Shown here: positions 25,124 to 33,433 of the stretch, piece after piece
Numbering within the stretch: the first letter of the stretch is position 1
Layout of the letters: each line of letters opens with the position of its first letter
Assembly: GCF_019173455.1 (NCBI RefSeq)
Contig: NZ_JADPQH010000001.1
Location: forward strand, 124,001 to 188,000
Length of the DNA: 64,000 nt
Direction: 5' to 3'
Source of the DNA: Nesterenkonia sp. Act20
Lineage (GTDB): Bacteria > Actinomycetota > Actinomycetes > Actinomycetales > Micrococcaceae
Made by a program: the position numbers and the translations under genes
The notes under the pieces: model-generated
What the model was told of the DNA's origin: nothing
The model's database searches: none
Seen by the model: the letters and a program-made list of their open reading frames with translations, nothing else

Positions 25124-26500
25124 TCAAGATCTTCTCGCCGGCAGTGGGTACGCGACGACCGAATCCAGACCAAGAGACTCGGACCTGCTGGTCACCAGCG
25201 TGATCCCGGTGACCTTGACGCCCTTCGGCGGCTCGATGGGCAGCACGTGGCCGAAGCCGGAGGCCTTCTGCGGCATGTAGGTCCAGTAGGTGCCGTCGCG
25301 GTCGGAATGCCGGAAGCGCCCCTGTGAGAAGAATTTGGAGGCCCCTTCTTCCAGCACGGTCCCGCCGGAGTTCTGTGGTGCCACAGTCAGTCGTACCTGC
25401 ACCTGATTCGCCTGGAGGCGTTCCCCGTCCGCAGGGTCCAGAAGCAGGGCTATGGGGCCCTCGTGCTTCCATTCGAAGGTGACCGCTGCACGGCTCAGCG
25501 AGATGGGTCCCTTGGAGAGGTCCACGCCCAGGGAGGCGGGTCCAGGTTCGAGTGACGTCGCTCCGGCGAGAACGGGGAAGAGATCGGCCACCTTGTCCAG
25601 ATCCGCTGGTCCCTCACCGATGATTCGGTTCATGGCCTCTGGGTAGAACGGAGCGACCGACCCCTTGACCGTGCTGTCCTGGCTCTCATGGCGGATATGG
25701 AAGTACGCAGGTTCCCGTGAATCCAGGATCGTGGGGTTGAACTTGTCCATCACCGTGTGCTTGGGGGCACTGAGGTTGGCGATCTCGCCGTCGTCATTCT
25801 TGGCCGCGATCGCCATCGGTCCGAAGGCGCTCTTCGGGTAGTAGAGCTCACGCGTGTATGCGTATTTGCCATCCATGCGGATCGCAGAGAACCCCGTCCC
25901 CAGCGAGACCCACCAGCCGATGTGCCGCGGCGTCACGTACGGGGCCATCTGATCGAAGTACCGGACAGAGAGCAGGTCATCGTCGTCCAGTCGGTACACG
26001 CCGAAAGGACGGGACCCATGATCGCGTTCCCCGAGGGCCTGGTTGACCAGGGCTCGCGAGGGGGTGGAATTGACCGGTTTGGTCGTCTCGTTCAGTCGAA
26101 GGAAACTGTGCTCCTCTGCCGCGGCCTTGAGCTGGGCCTTGTGGTGCTCCGGCAGGGACGGAGAGTAGGAGACATAGTGGACCACGTCGTGGTTCTTCGC
26201 GGCGTGGGCGAGCTGGGGGAGACTCAGCGTCGTGAAGATCTCCGTCCGCGGCGCCAGCCGGGTCTCTGAGTACAACCACCTGGTGTACTCCTCTTCGCTG
26301 AATCCAGCTCCGAGATCAGCTCCGCGCGTGGCGTTGAAGTAGCCCGAGCCATGCTGGTGCACGCTGAAGCGGGTGTGTCCGATGAAGAGCGTCCGGTCGT
26401 CAGCTCGCGACGCGCTCTCGGCGGGGCGCGGCTCCTCAGAGACTGCGCCTTCTTGAGCCGGGGGTGCACTCCGCCGCAAGATCCGGAACAGCTTGTTCAT
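25124..26500 (-). CDS. Rhamnosyltransferase-like glycosyltransferase, paralogue 2
   Basis: A 458-residue paralogue of the protein at 21182-22435. After a 38-residue N-terminal extension the shared sequence begins with LFIGHTRFSVHQ; the acidic motif RLDDDDLL lies at about 170-177 and HIGWWVSLGTGFSAI follows. The C-terminal region again looks beta-rich. ATG 26500 is chosen because AAAGGG precedes it, while the in-frame ATG at 26536 has no ribosome site. It is the first gene of the five-gene minus-strand operon; spacing to the ATP-grasp gene is 38 bases. Two such paralogues in one operon suggest two successive or alternative sugar additions. Confidence 0.65.
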   Translation of the reverse strand: MNKLFRILRRSAPPAQEGAVSEEPRPAESASRADDRTLFIGHTRFSVHQHGSGYFNATRGADLGAGFSEEEYTRWLYSETRLAPRTEIFTTLSLPQLAHAAKNHDVVHYVSYSPSLPEHHKAQLKAAAEEHSFLRLNETTKPVNSTPSRALVNQALGERDHGSRPFGVYRLDDDDLLSVRYFDQMAPYVTPRHIGWWVSLGTGFSAIRMDGKYAYTRELYYPKSAFGPMAIAAKNDDGEIANLSAPKHTVMDKFNPTILDSREPAYFHIRHESQDSTVKGSVAPFYPEAMNRIIGEGPADLDKVADLFPVLAGATSLEPGPASLGVDLSKGPISLSRAAVTFEWKHEGPIALLLDPADGERLQANQVQVRLTVAPQNSGGTVLEEGASKFFSQGRFRHSDRDGTYWTYMPQKASGFGHVLPIEPPKGVKVTGITLVTSRSESLGLDSVVAYPLPARRS

Positions 26501-26691
26501 GAAGGAGCCCTTTCGGTGCTGGTTGGCGGGGCGCATCGAGGAACCAACAGAACAGGATCTGTGGCCTCAATTCGGTGTGGCTTCCGGGTGAGTATAACAA
26601 TGCACCGGTCCCACAGCTGGCTGATCGGTGGTCCCGTCCCTGGAAGTCCCCGCCGGCGTCTGCACTGCGCGTTTCTCGCCTGCGGCCCCGA

Positions 26692-26719
26692 TGGACTGTC
26701 CCTTCTTCGCGACTAGGAT
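26692..26719 (+). promoter_or_regulatory. Putative wecB promoter, near-leaderless
   Basis: TGGACT (26692-26697), a 16-base spacer and TAGGAT (26714-26719) form a plausible sigma-A promoter. The ATG follows six bases after the -10 box, so the mRNA would start at or next to the start codon. Confidence 0.5.
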
Positions 26720-26725
26720 GGTCGG

Positions 26726-27907
26726 ATGAAGCGAATCATGCCCATTTATGGGACCCGTCCCGAGGCCATCAAGATGGCACCGATCGTCAAGGCGCTGCAG
26801 GCGAGTGACCTCTTCGAGTGCGAGGTGACCGTCACGGGTCAGCACCGCGAGATGCTGGACCAGGTCAACGAGCTCTTCGGCATCATCCCGGACCATGACT
26901 TGAACATCATCCAGCCGCGGCAGACGCTCAACGGGGTCCTGACCCGGACCGTCACCGGCCTGGATGCGCTCTTCGCGCAGCATAAGCCTGACGCCGTCGT
27001 CGTCCAGGGGGACACCACGACGACCACAGCGGGCGCCATGGCCGCGTTCTACTCCGGGATCCCGGTGATCCACGCCGAGGCCGGGCTCCGCTCCTTCAAC
27101 CTCTACTCCCCGTTCCCTGAAGAGGCGAACCGGAAGATGACCAGCCAGATCACTGCGCTGCATCTGGCTCCGACCTCCCAGTCGAAGGACAACCTGCTGC
27201 GCGAGTCGCTGCCGGCCGAGGACATCGTCGTCACCGGCAACACGGTGATCGACGCGCTGCTGGAGGTCGCGCAGAAGCACGTGCCCTTCGCCGACGCCCA
27301 GCTGGAAGAGGCTGCCGCCTCCGGCCGGGAGGTGCTGCTGGTGACCACCCACCGTCGTGAGAACCAGGGATCGGCCATGGAGGGCGTGGGTCGCGCACTG
27401 GCGCGGCTGGCCAACCGATACCCGGAGAAGCTGATCGTGCTGCCGGCCCACCGCAATCCCGTGGTCCGAGAGGCGATTCTGCCGGCGCTGGCAGGTCACG
27501 AGAACGTGATCGTCACCGAGCCGCTGCCTTATGGCGAGTTCACCCGTCTGATGAACCTCGCCACGGTGGTTCTCACTGACTCCGGTGGAGTCCAGGAGGA
27601 GGCCCCCTCACTGGGCAAGCCGGTGCTGGTGATGCGGGAGAACACCGAGCGGCCCGAGGCGGTGGATGCCGGGACGGTCCGGCTGATCGGGACCTCTGAG
27701 GAGCGGGTGGTTGAAGAGGTCGCAGCACTTTTTGACAATTCTGAGGCCTATGCCGCGATGGCCAATGCGGTGAATCCCTATGGCGATGGTCATGCCGCGA
27801 AGCGGACGGTCGCGGCGATCGCGTCGATGTTCGGGCTTGGTGACCGGCTCGAGGACTTTCACCCCCAGGAGAGTCCCGCCGCGCACACCGGCTCCCACCC
27901 CGTGTGA
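26726..27907 (+). CDS. wecB: UDP-N-acetylglucosamine 2-epimerase (non-hydrolysing)
   Basis: A 393-residue GT-B-fold enzyme that converts UDP-GlcNAc to UDP-ManNAc. The start IMPIYGTRPEAIKMAPIV, the block VVQGDTTTTTAGAMAAF, EAGLRSF, TTHRRENQG and the C-terminal LTDSGGVQEEAPSLGKPVL are all diagnostic. Together with wecC in this window it supplies UDP-ManNAcA, or ManNAc for a linkage unit. It lies only 10 bases upstream of smc on the same strand, so the two may share transcripts, which is an unusual pairing. Confidence 0.95.
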   Translation: MKRIMPIYGTRPEAIKMAPIVKALQASDLFECEVTVTGQHREMLDQVNELFGIIPDHDLNIIQPRQTLNGVLTRTVTGLDALFAQHKPDAVVVQGDTTTTTAGAMAAFYSGIPVIHAEAGLRSFNLYSPFPEEANRKMTSQITALHLAPTSQSKDNLLRESLPAEDIVVTGNTVIDALLEVAQKHVPFADAQLEEAAASGREVLLVTTHRRENQGSAMEGVGRALARLANRYPEKLIVLPAHRNPVVREAILPALAGHENVIVTEPLPYGEFTRLMNLATVVLTDSGGVQEEAPSLGKPVLVMRENTERPEAVDAGTVRLIGTSEERVVEEVAALFDNSEAYAAMANAVNPYGDGHAAKRTVAAIASMFGLGDRLEDFHPQESPAAHTGSHPV

Positions 27908-27917
27908 GTCAGCGGCC

Positions 27918-30900
27918 GTGCATCTGAAGACCCTCACCGTCCGCGGGTTCAAGTCCTTCGCGTCGGCCACCACCTTCGAGTTCGAACCCGGAGTCACCGC
28001 CGTCGTCGGTCCCAACGGTTCGGGCAAGTCCAACGTGGTCGATGCGCTGGCCTGGGTCATGGGGGAGCAGGGCGCGAAATCCCTGCGCGGCGGCACCATG
28101 GAGGATGTCATCTTCGCCGGCACCACAGAGCGGGAGCCTTTGGGCCGCGCCTCGGTGTCGCTGACCATCGACAATTCCGACGGCGTACTGCCGATCGAGT
28201 ACTCCGAGGTCACCATTTCCCGGACGATGTTCCGAGCGGGGGGCAGCGACTACACGATCAACGGCGCGAAGTGCCGCCTCCTCGACATCCAGGAGCTGCT
28301 CTCCGACTCCGGGCTGGGCCGCGAGATGCACGTGATCGTGGGCCAGGGCCAGCTGGACCAGATCCTGCAGGCAACTCCGGAACAGCGTCGCGGATTCATC
28401 GAGGAAGCCGCCGGGGTGCTCAAACACCGACGCCGACGTGAACGCACTGTGCGCAAGCTCGAATCCACGGGCACGAACCTGTCCCGCCTGGAAGACCTCA
28501 TCGGGGAGATCTCCCGCCAGCTGGCCCCGCTGGGCAGACAGGCGCGGGTGGCGCGCCGAGCCCAACAGATCCAGCACGACCTGCGTGACTCGCTCTCCCG
28601 GCTGATCGCCGATGATCTCGTCCAGGCGGCCACCGCGCTGCAGGAGTCCACTCGGGGCGAGCACCAGGATCGGGACCGCGCTGAGGAGCTGCGCGGGATA
28701 CTGGCGGAGACGGACGCCGAGCTGGCTGAGCTCGAACAGCGTGCAAGCTCCGAGCGGGCGCACAGTGAGAAGCTGCTCGCCGGACACCACCGGCTCGAAC
28801 AGGTGCAGGAACGGCTGCGTTCCGTGGGATCGCTGGCGCAGGAGCGTGCCCGAAGCCTGCGCGCTGCAGCCTCGGTGCCGCCGAGCGGTCGAGATCCCGA
28901 GCAGCTGCGAACGCAGGCGCGCAGCGTCGCCGACCAGGCGGCCGAACTGCAGGGTGATGTCGATGCCGCTCGTGAACGACTCGAGCAGACCTCGCGCGCG
29001 CGAGCCGCAGCCGAGGAGGAGCTCAAGGCCGAAGAGACGCGGCTGACCGAGCAGCTGCGAGCAGTGGCGGATCGTCGAGCAGGTCTCGCCACGCTGCGTG
29101 GCCGCGTGGAGACCGCCCAGGGGCGCATCGAGGCTGCCCAGGGCCGTCGCCAGCGTGCGCAGGACCAGCTCGACGCCGCTCGAACGGCACAGCAGCGGGC
29201 CAGCGCGGAGTTTGCCGAGCTCGAGCAGCGGATAGCCGGTGTCGAGACGGGGGAGGAAGACCTCGACGCCGCCTACGAGGCCGCCCACCAGCGGCTCGCT
29301 GCTTTGCGGGCACGCTATGACGCTCAGCTCAGCGAGCAGCAGCGGCTGAAGGGCGCCATCAGCGAGTATCGCGCCCGCCTCTCCGGCCTCTCCGCCGCAC
29401 GGACTCCGCGCGACGGTGCCGCAGCGCTCACCCGGGATCGCCCCGAGATCATCGATGCCCCGCTTGCCCAGCGTCTGAGCATCACGCGCGGCTGGGAGAC
29501 GGCAGTGGCCGCCTGCCTGGGCAGCCTCGATTCCGCTCTGGTCACCCGAGACGCGGAGGTTGCCGCCGAGGCGCTGAACTGGTTGGCGGCGCAGAACTTC
29601 GGCCGAGCCCATCTGGTATACCCCCACCTCACCCCCGCGGACCCGCAGACGAGCGTGCCCTCCGTCGCACGGGGTGCCGCCGGCGAGCTGCCCCAGGGTG
29701 CCGTCTGGGCGAGCGAGGCGGTGACAGTGCCGGCCGAGCTGTCGGCCTCGGTGACTGCGGTGTTGGACGGCGTCGTCCTCTGCACCGAGGAGTCGCTGGC
29801 CGAGAAGCTCCTGGACTTGGAGCAGGTCACTACGGTGGTCACGGCCGGGGGCGTCGTGCTGCGCGCCGGGGAACGGATCGGCGGCACCGCGCTGGAGAAC
29901 TCCGATGTGGCCATCACTGCGCAGATCAACGAGCTGACCGAGACCCTGGAGGCGAGCGAGGCGGAGCTCCAGCGGCGTGCGTCGCTGGCCGGTGAAGAGG
30001 AGTCCGAGGTCAGCGCCGCCGAACTCAAGGTCGAGGAGACCCTGCAGGCGCTGCATGCAAATGACGCGGAGCTTCACGCCACGACCGAGCAGCTGGGGCG
30101 GCTCAACGCCGAGCTCCAACGCAGCGCCGAGCGCATCGATGCTTCCGATCAGGAGATCCAGGCCGCCGAGCACGCGGCGGAGGAGGCCCGGCAGCAATGG
30201 GAGGAAGCCAACGCCAGACTCACTGCGGCGCAGAGCGAGGACATCGACGAGGACCCCTCCACTGCGGAGCGCGACCGGCGCGCAGAGACGGCTTCCGCGC
30301 AGCGACGCGAGGAGGTCGATTCTCGGCTGGAGCTGCGCGCAGCCGAGGAACAGCACAAACAGATGCTCGAGCGCGCCTCGGCGCTGCGCAGGTCCGCCGC
30401 AGCAGAGGACTCGCGGCGCGAGGAGGCGCAACGGATCGCCCAGGTGCGCAGTAGGGGCGCAGACGAGGCCGAATCCATCCACGCGGAGGCGACCCAGGCC
30501 GTGGAAGTTCTGGAGCGGCTGCGCCAGCGGGCCCAGGCCAGCCGCATCGCGGTGGACGCTGCCGTCCAGCAGACGCTGCAGCATACCCGTGAGTTGCAGT
30601 CCTCCCGGAGACAGGAAGCACAGGAGCTTGAGGCCGTCACGGCGAAGCTCCACCAGGCTGAGCTCCGGCGAACCGAGCTGCGGCTGAGCCTGGAGGCCGC
30701 CGAGGCGCGCGGGCTCGAGGAACTCAGTCTCACCCCGGAATACCTCATCGAGCACTATGGGCCCGATCAACCGGTCTATGACGCCGCAGAATCCACCTCA
30801 GCTGAGTCCAGCACCGCAGAATCCAGCACTGCAGAATCTGAGCACCCGGGATCGGACCAGCAGGAACCCGTCTCGGGGCGTGCCTTCCGGCGCGAGGAGC

Positions 30901-31559
30901 AGGAGAAGCGACTTGCGCGGGCGCGGCGCGACCTCAAGGCGCTGGGCAAGGTCAATCCCTTGGCACTCGAGGAGCACTCAGCATTGGAGGAACGGCACAG
31001 CTACCTGCAGGAGCAGCTGGCCGACCTGATGAAGTCTCGCCAGGATCTGATGGACATCATCGCGGATGTGGACGCCACCGTGGAGAAGGTCTTCACCGAA
31101 GCCTGGCTGGACACGAAGGCCCAGTTCGAGCGAGTCTTCGGACGGCTCTTCCCCGGCGGTGAGGGCAGGTTGGAGCTCACCAACCCCGAGGACATGCTCA
31201 ACACCGGGATCGAGGTCCAGGCCAGGCCTCCCGGCAAGCGGATTCGTCGGCTCTCGCTGCTCTCCGGCGGAGAACGATCACTGACCGCCGTCGCGCTGCT
31301 GGTGGCGATCTTCAAGGCTCGTCCGAGCCCCTTCTACGTGATGGACGAGGTGGAGGCGGCGCTGGATGACACCAACCTGTCCCGGCTCCTGGTGATCTTC
31401 GAGGAGCTCCGGGAGTCTTCCCAGCTCATCATCATCACCCACCAGAAACGGACCATGGAGATCGCTGACGCCCTCTACGGGGTGTCCATGCGCCAGGACG
31501 GGTCGACCCGCGTGGTGTCGCAGCGACTGGCCGCCGCAGATCAGGTCACGACGCCGTAG
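27918..31559 (+). CDS. smc: Chromosome segregation ATPase Smc
   Basis: A 1213-residue SMC protein. The N-terminal head has Walker A GPNGSGKSN near residues 33-41; two long coiled coils flank a hinge at about 510-670 (after LAQRLSITRGWETAV); the C-terminal head has the signature LSLLSGGERSLTAV and Walker B FYVMDEVEAALDD. It organises and condenses the chromosome with ScpA and ScpB. GTG 27918 is the correct start (VHLKTLTVRGFKSF); the frame is open upstream through wecB. A low-complexity insert of AES-type pentapeptides interrupts the second coiled coil near the head. The 3' end overlaps the convergent DUF1801 gene by 14 bases. Confidence 0.97.
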   Translation: MHLKTLTVRGFKSFASATTFEFEPGVTAVVGPNGSGKSNVVDALAWVMGEQGAKSLRGGTMEDVIFAGTTEREPLGRASVSLTIDNSDGVLPIEYSEVTISRTMFRAGGSDYTINGAKCRLLDIQELLSDSGLGREMHVIVGQGQLDQILQATPEQRRGFIEEAAGVLKHRRRRERTVRKLESTGTNLSRLEDLIGEISRQLAPLGRQARVARRAQQIQHDLRDSLSRLIADDLVQAATALQESTRGEHQDRDRAEELRGILAETDAELAELEQRASSERAHSEKLLAGHHRLEQVQERLRSVGSLAQERARSLRAAASVPPSGRDPEQLRTQARSVADQAAELQGDVDAARERLEQTSRARAAAEEELKAEETRLTEQLRAVADRRAGLATLRGRVETAQGRIEAAQGRRQRAQDQLDAARTAQQRASAEFAELEQRIAGVETGEEDLDAAYEAAHQRLAALRARYDAQLSEQQRLKGAISEYRARLSGLSAARTPRDGAAALTRDRPEIIDAPLAQRLSITRGWETAVAACLGSLDSALVTRDAEVAAEALNWLAAQNFGRAHLVYPHLTPADPQTSVPSVARGAAGELPQGAVWASEAVTVPAELSASVTAVLDGVVLCTEESLAEKLLDLEQVTTVVTAGGVVLRAGERIGGTALENSDVAITAQINELTETLEASEAELQRRASLAGEEESEVSAAELKVEETLQALHANDAELHATTEQLGRLNAELQRSAERIDASDQEIQAAEHAAEEARQQWEEANARLTAAQSEDIDEDPSTAERDRRAETASAQRREEVDSRLELRAAEEQHKQMLERASALRRSAAAEDSRREEAQRIAQVRSRGADEAESIHAEATQAVEVLERLRQRAQASRIAVDAAVQQTLQHTRELQSSRRQEAQELEAVTAKLHQAELRRTELRLSLEAAEARGLEELSLTPEYLIEHYGPDQPVYDAAESTSAESSTAESSTAESEHPGSDQQEPVSGRAFRREEQEKRLARARRDLKALGKVNPLALEEHSALEERHSYLQEQLADLMKSRQDLMDIIADVDATVEKVFTEAWLDTKAQFERVFGRLFPGGEGRLELTNPEDMLNTGIEVQARPPGKRIRRLSLLSGGERSLTAVALLVAIFKARPSPFYVMDEVEAALDDTNLSRLLVIFEELRESSQLIIITHQKRTMEIADALYGVSMRQDGSTRVVSQRLAAADQVTTP
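30786..30842 (+). repeat. 15-bp tandem repeat inside smc
   Basis: Just under four imperfect copies of a 15-bp unit (GCAGAATCCAGCACC-like). They encode AESTS, AESST, AESST and AESEH, starting at Smc residue 957. This is a disordered acidic, Ser/Thr-rich stretch between the coiled coil and the C-terminal head. Copy number could vary by slippage in frame. Confidence 0.8.
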
Positions 31560-31983
31560 TGGATCCGCCCTCGCGCGCACGTTGCCCGAAGGAGCCTGCC
31601 GTGACGGTGTTGAACGAGTCAGCGATGATCTGCTCCAGCACCGCCAGATCCACCTGGTCCAACCGCGGGAGATAGAGGCAGCACACCCCAGTGCTGTGCG
31701 CCCCGAGAGTGGTGAGGGCCTCGGCATGGACACCGAGCCCGTCCGGGAGATAGACCGTCGTGGCCTGTCGCCGAGCGGCATAGGCGACCGCCGGTGCGTC
31801 GCCCTCGCGGCCCGTCTCATAGCGGTAGTGGTAACTGCCGAAGCCGATGATGCGTCCCCAGAGCTCAGGCTCCTCGCCGGTCGCACGCCGCATGAGCGTC
31901 AGCATCGTCCGGGCATCTTCCTGCCGGACGCGGGGCGCCACCGACCCGATAAGCTCTTCAACGCTTCCGCCTGTGGGTTCCAT
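31546..31983 (-). CDS. DUF1801 family protein (YdhG-like)
   Basis: A 145-residue protein of the DUF1801 group. The pattern ARTMLTLMRRATGEEPELWG, GFGSYHYRYE and the following AVAYAARRQATTVYL is characteristic of this SufE-unrelated alpha/beta fold (YdhG-like, related to the FrataxinYdhG proposals). Function is not established. The ATG is preceded by AAAGGACC. Its 3' end overlaps the end of smc by 14 bases on the opposite strand. Confidence 0.75.
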   Translation of the reverse strand: MEPTGGSVEELIGSVAPRVRQEDARTMLTLMRRATGEEPELWGRIIGFGSYHYRYETGREGDAPAVAYAARRQATTVYLPDGLGVHAEALTTLGAHSTGVCCLYLPRLDQVDLAVLEQIIADSFNTVTAGSFGQRAREGGSTTAS

Positions 31984-32118
31984 GAAGGTCCTTTCGATCC
32001 TCCTCCATTATGGCCAGCGCGACCTCAGGATGGGGAAGTCCGGCGGCCGGGAATGCCACGGGGTTTGGTTGGGTTGAGCAACAAGGATCAATGATGAGTT
32101 GAACACAGGAGTGGCTGC

Positions 32119-33333
32119 ATGACGCGTGAGACGAAGATTCCAATTCCTTCCGAGCTGAAGGTCATGATCGTCTCGGCGTTCGTCATCGCCATCGGGTTCG
32201 GCATCGTAGCCCCCATCCTGCCGCAATATGCCTCTGACTTCGGTGTCTCAGCGATGGCTGTCTCCGCCGTGGTCTCGGCCTTCGGGCTCTTCCGGCTCTT
32301 GTTTGCTCCCGCCTCCGGCAGACTCACCCAATGGCTGGGGGAGACCCCGGTCTATGTGATCGGTCTGCTGATCGTCGCCGCCTCGATGATCGCGACGGCC
32401 TTCGCGCCCAGCTTCGAGCTTCTGCTGATCTTCCGCGCGCTTGGGGGCATCGGCTCGACCTTCTTCACCGTCTCTGCGATGACCTTCCTCGCCCGGAAGT
32501 CGCCTCCGACGATCCGCGGGAGGGTCTCCGGGGCCTACGCCTCCGCATTCCTCATCGGCAGCGTCGCCGGCCCCCTCGTCGGTTCGGGTCTGCTGGTCTT
32601 TGGTCAGCGTGTTCCCTTCCTGGTCTACGGCGGAGCCCTGGTCGTGGCGGCGGCGATCGTCTTCGTGATGCTGCGCCAATCGCGCCTGGAGGATCGCGGC
32701 CGCAAGGAGGACCGGGAGAAGGCAACACTTGCCGAGGCCTGGCAGCATCGCGGCTACCGTGCGGCGCTGACCGCTGGATTCGCCAATGGGTGGGCCACGT
32801 TCGGGCTGCGGAACTCCGTCGTGCCGCTCTTTGCCGCCTCGGCCTTCGTCGGATCCGGCTGGGTGCTCGACTCCAGTCAGCTCGCGGGCGTTGCGCTGGC
32901 CACCTTCGCTGCGGGCAATGTCGGAGCAGTGCTGCTGTTCTCCCGTCGCTCGGATCGCTTCGGACGACGGCGGCCCATCATCGTCGGACTCTTGATCTCT
33001 GCGGTGGCCACTGGTGTGCTCGGGCTGGCCCCGAGCCCGTTGTGGCTGCTGGTGCTCAGCGTCATCGCCGGCGTCGGGACCGGACTGATGAATCCAGCGC
33101 AGCAGGCCGCCATCGCCGACATCGTCGGTTCCGGACGCAACGGCGGTTCGGTGGTCTCGACCTTCCAGATGACCCAGGACCTGGGATCGATCATCGGTCC
33201 GCTGTTGGCCGGGTTTCTCGTGGACCAGCTGGGGTACTCCTGGGCCTTCGGAGTCACCGGTCTCATCCTGATGTTCGGAGCTCTTGCCTGGACCAAGGCT
33301 CCCGAGACGTTGGAGCCTGCGCCGCAACCGTGA
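32119..33333 (+). CDS. Major facilitator superfamily transporter
   Basis: A 404-residue protein with 12 predicted membrane spans. The loop between spans 2 and 3 carries GRLTQWLGETPVYV, and the mirror motif SDRFGRRRPIIVG occurs in the second half, as in drug:proton antiporters of the DHA1 group. AGGAG seven bases before ATG 32119 is the ribosome site. The gene is divergent from DUF1801, with an intergenic stretch (31984-32118) containing short GTTG/CAAC and TCAA/TTGA dyads of unknown value. Substrate unknown; multidrug efflux or metabolite export are possible. Confidence 0.85.
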   Translation: MTRETKIPIPSELKVMIVSAFVIAIGFGIVAPILPQYASDFGVSAMAVSAVVSAFGLFRLLFAPASGRLTQWLGETPVYVIGLLIVAASMIATAFAPSFELLLIFRALGGIGSTFFTVSAMTFLARKSPPTIRGRVSGAYASAFLIGSVAGPLVGSGLLVFGQRVPFLVYGGALVVAAAIVFVMLRQSRLEDRGRKEDREKATLAEAWQHRGYRAALTAGFANGWATFGLRNSVVPLFAASAFVGSGWVLDSSQLAGVALATFAAGNVGAVLLFSRRSDRFGRRRPIIVGLLISAVATGVLGLAPSPLWLLVLSVIAGVGTGLMNPAQQAAIADIVGSGRNGGSVVSTFQMTQDLGSIIGPLLAGFLVDQLGYSWAFGVTGLILMFGALAWTKAPETLEPAPQP

Positions 33334-33345
33334 GAGGGCTCGCAA

Positions 33346-33390
33346 AGAGGGCCGGCCCGGGTGAGACTATGCTCACCGGGCCGGCCCTCT
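33346..33390. terminator. Bidirectional terminator between MFS gene and amtB
   Basis: A 19-bp GC-rich stem (33346-33365 and 33372-33390, arms beginning AGAGGGCCGG) with one bulged G and a 6-nt loop. It lies between two convergent genes. Confidence 0.85.
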
Positions 33391-33433
33391 CTCTGCAGGG
33401 GGCGAAGCCCCAGGGGAGTCTGCGTGAAGCCGA

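Noticed and set aside
25086-25472. Longer form of the cyanophycin-synthetase-like protein
   Set aside because: The extension is arginine/glycine-rich noise over the 3' end of the upstream gene, and ATG 25085 has an AGAGGA site.
14578-27907. Horizontal island with mobile element ends
   Set aside because: No transposase, integrase, tRNA target or flanking direct repeats were found at the block edges. Acquisition remains possible but is not shown.
27909-30770. 953-codon minus-strand frame opposite smc
   Set aside because: Despite its length it mirrors the Smc coiled coils, and the translated text shows no domain.
30784-30845. Possible frameshift or assembly error in smc at the Ser/Thr-rich stretch
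   Set aside because: The frame stays open through the repeat and the conserved head motifs follow in the same frame, so it is a genuine in-frame insert.
31984-32118. Possible operator dyads (GTTG/CAAC and TCAA/TTGA) before the MFS gene
   Set aside because: The arms are only four bases and no regulator gene lies nearby, so chance is a sufficient explanation.
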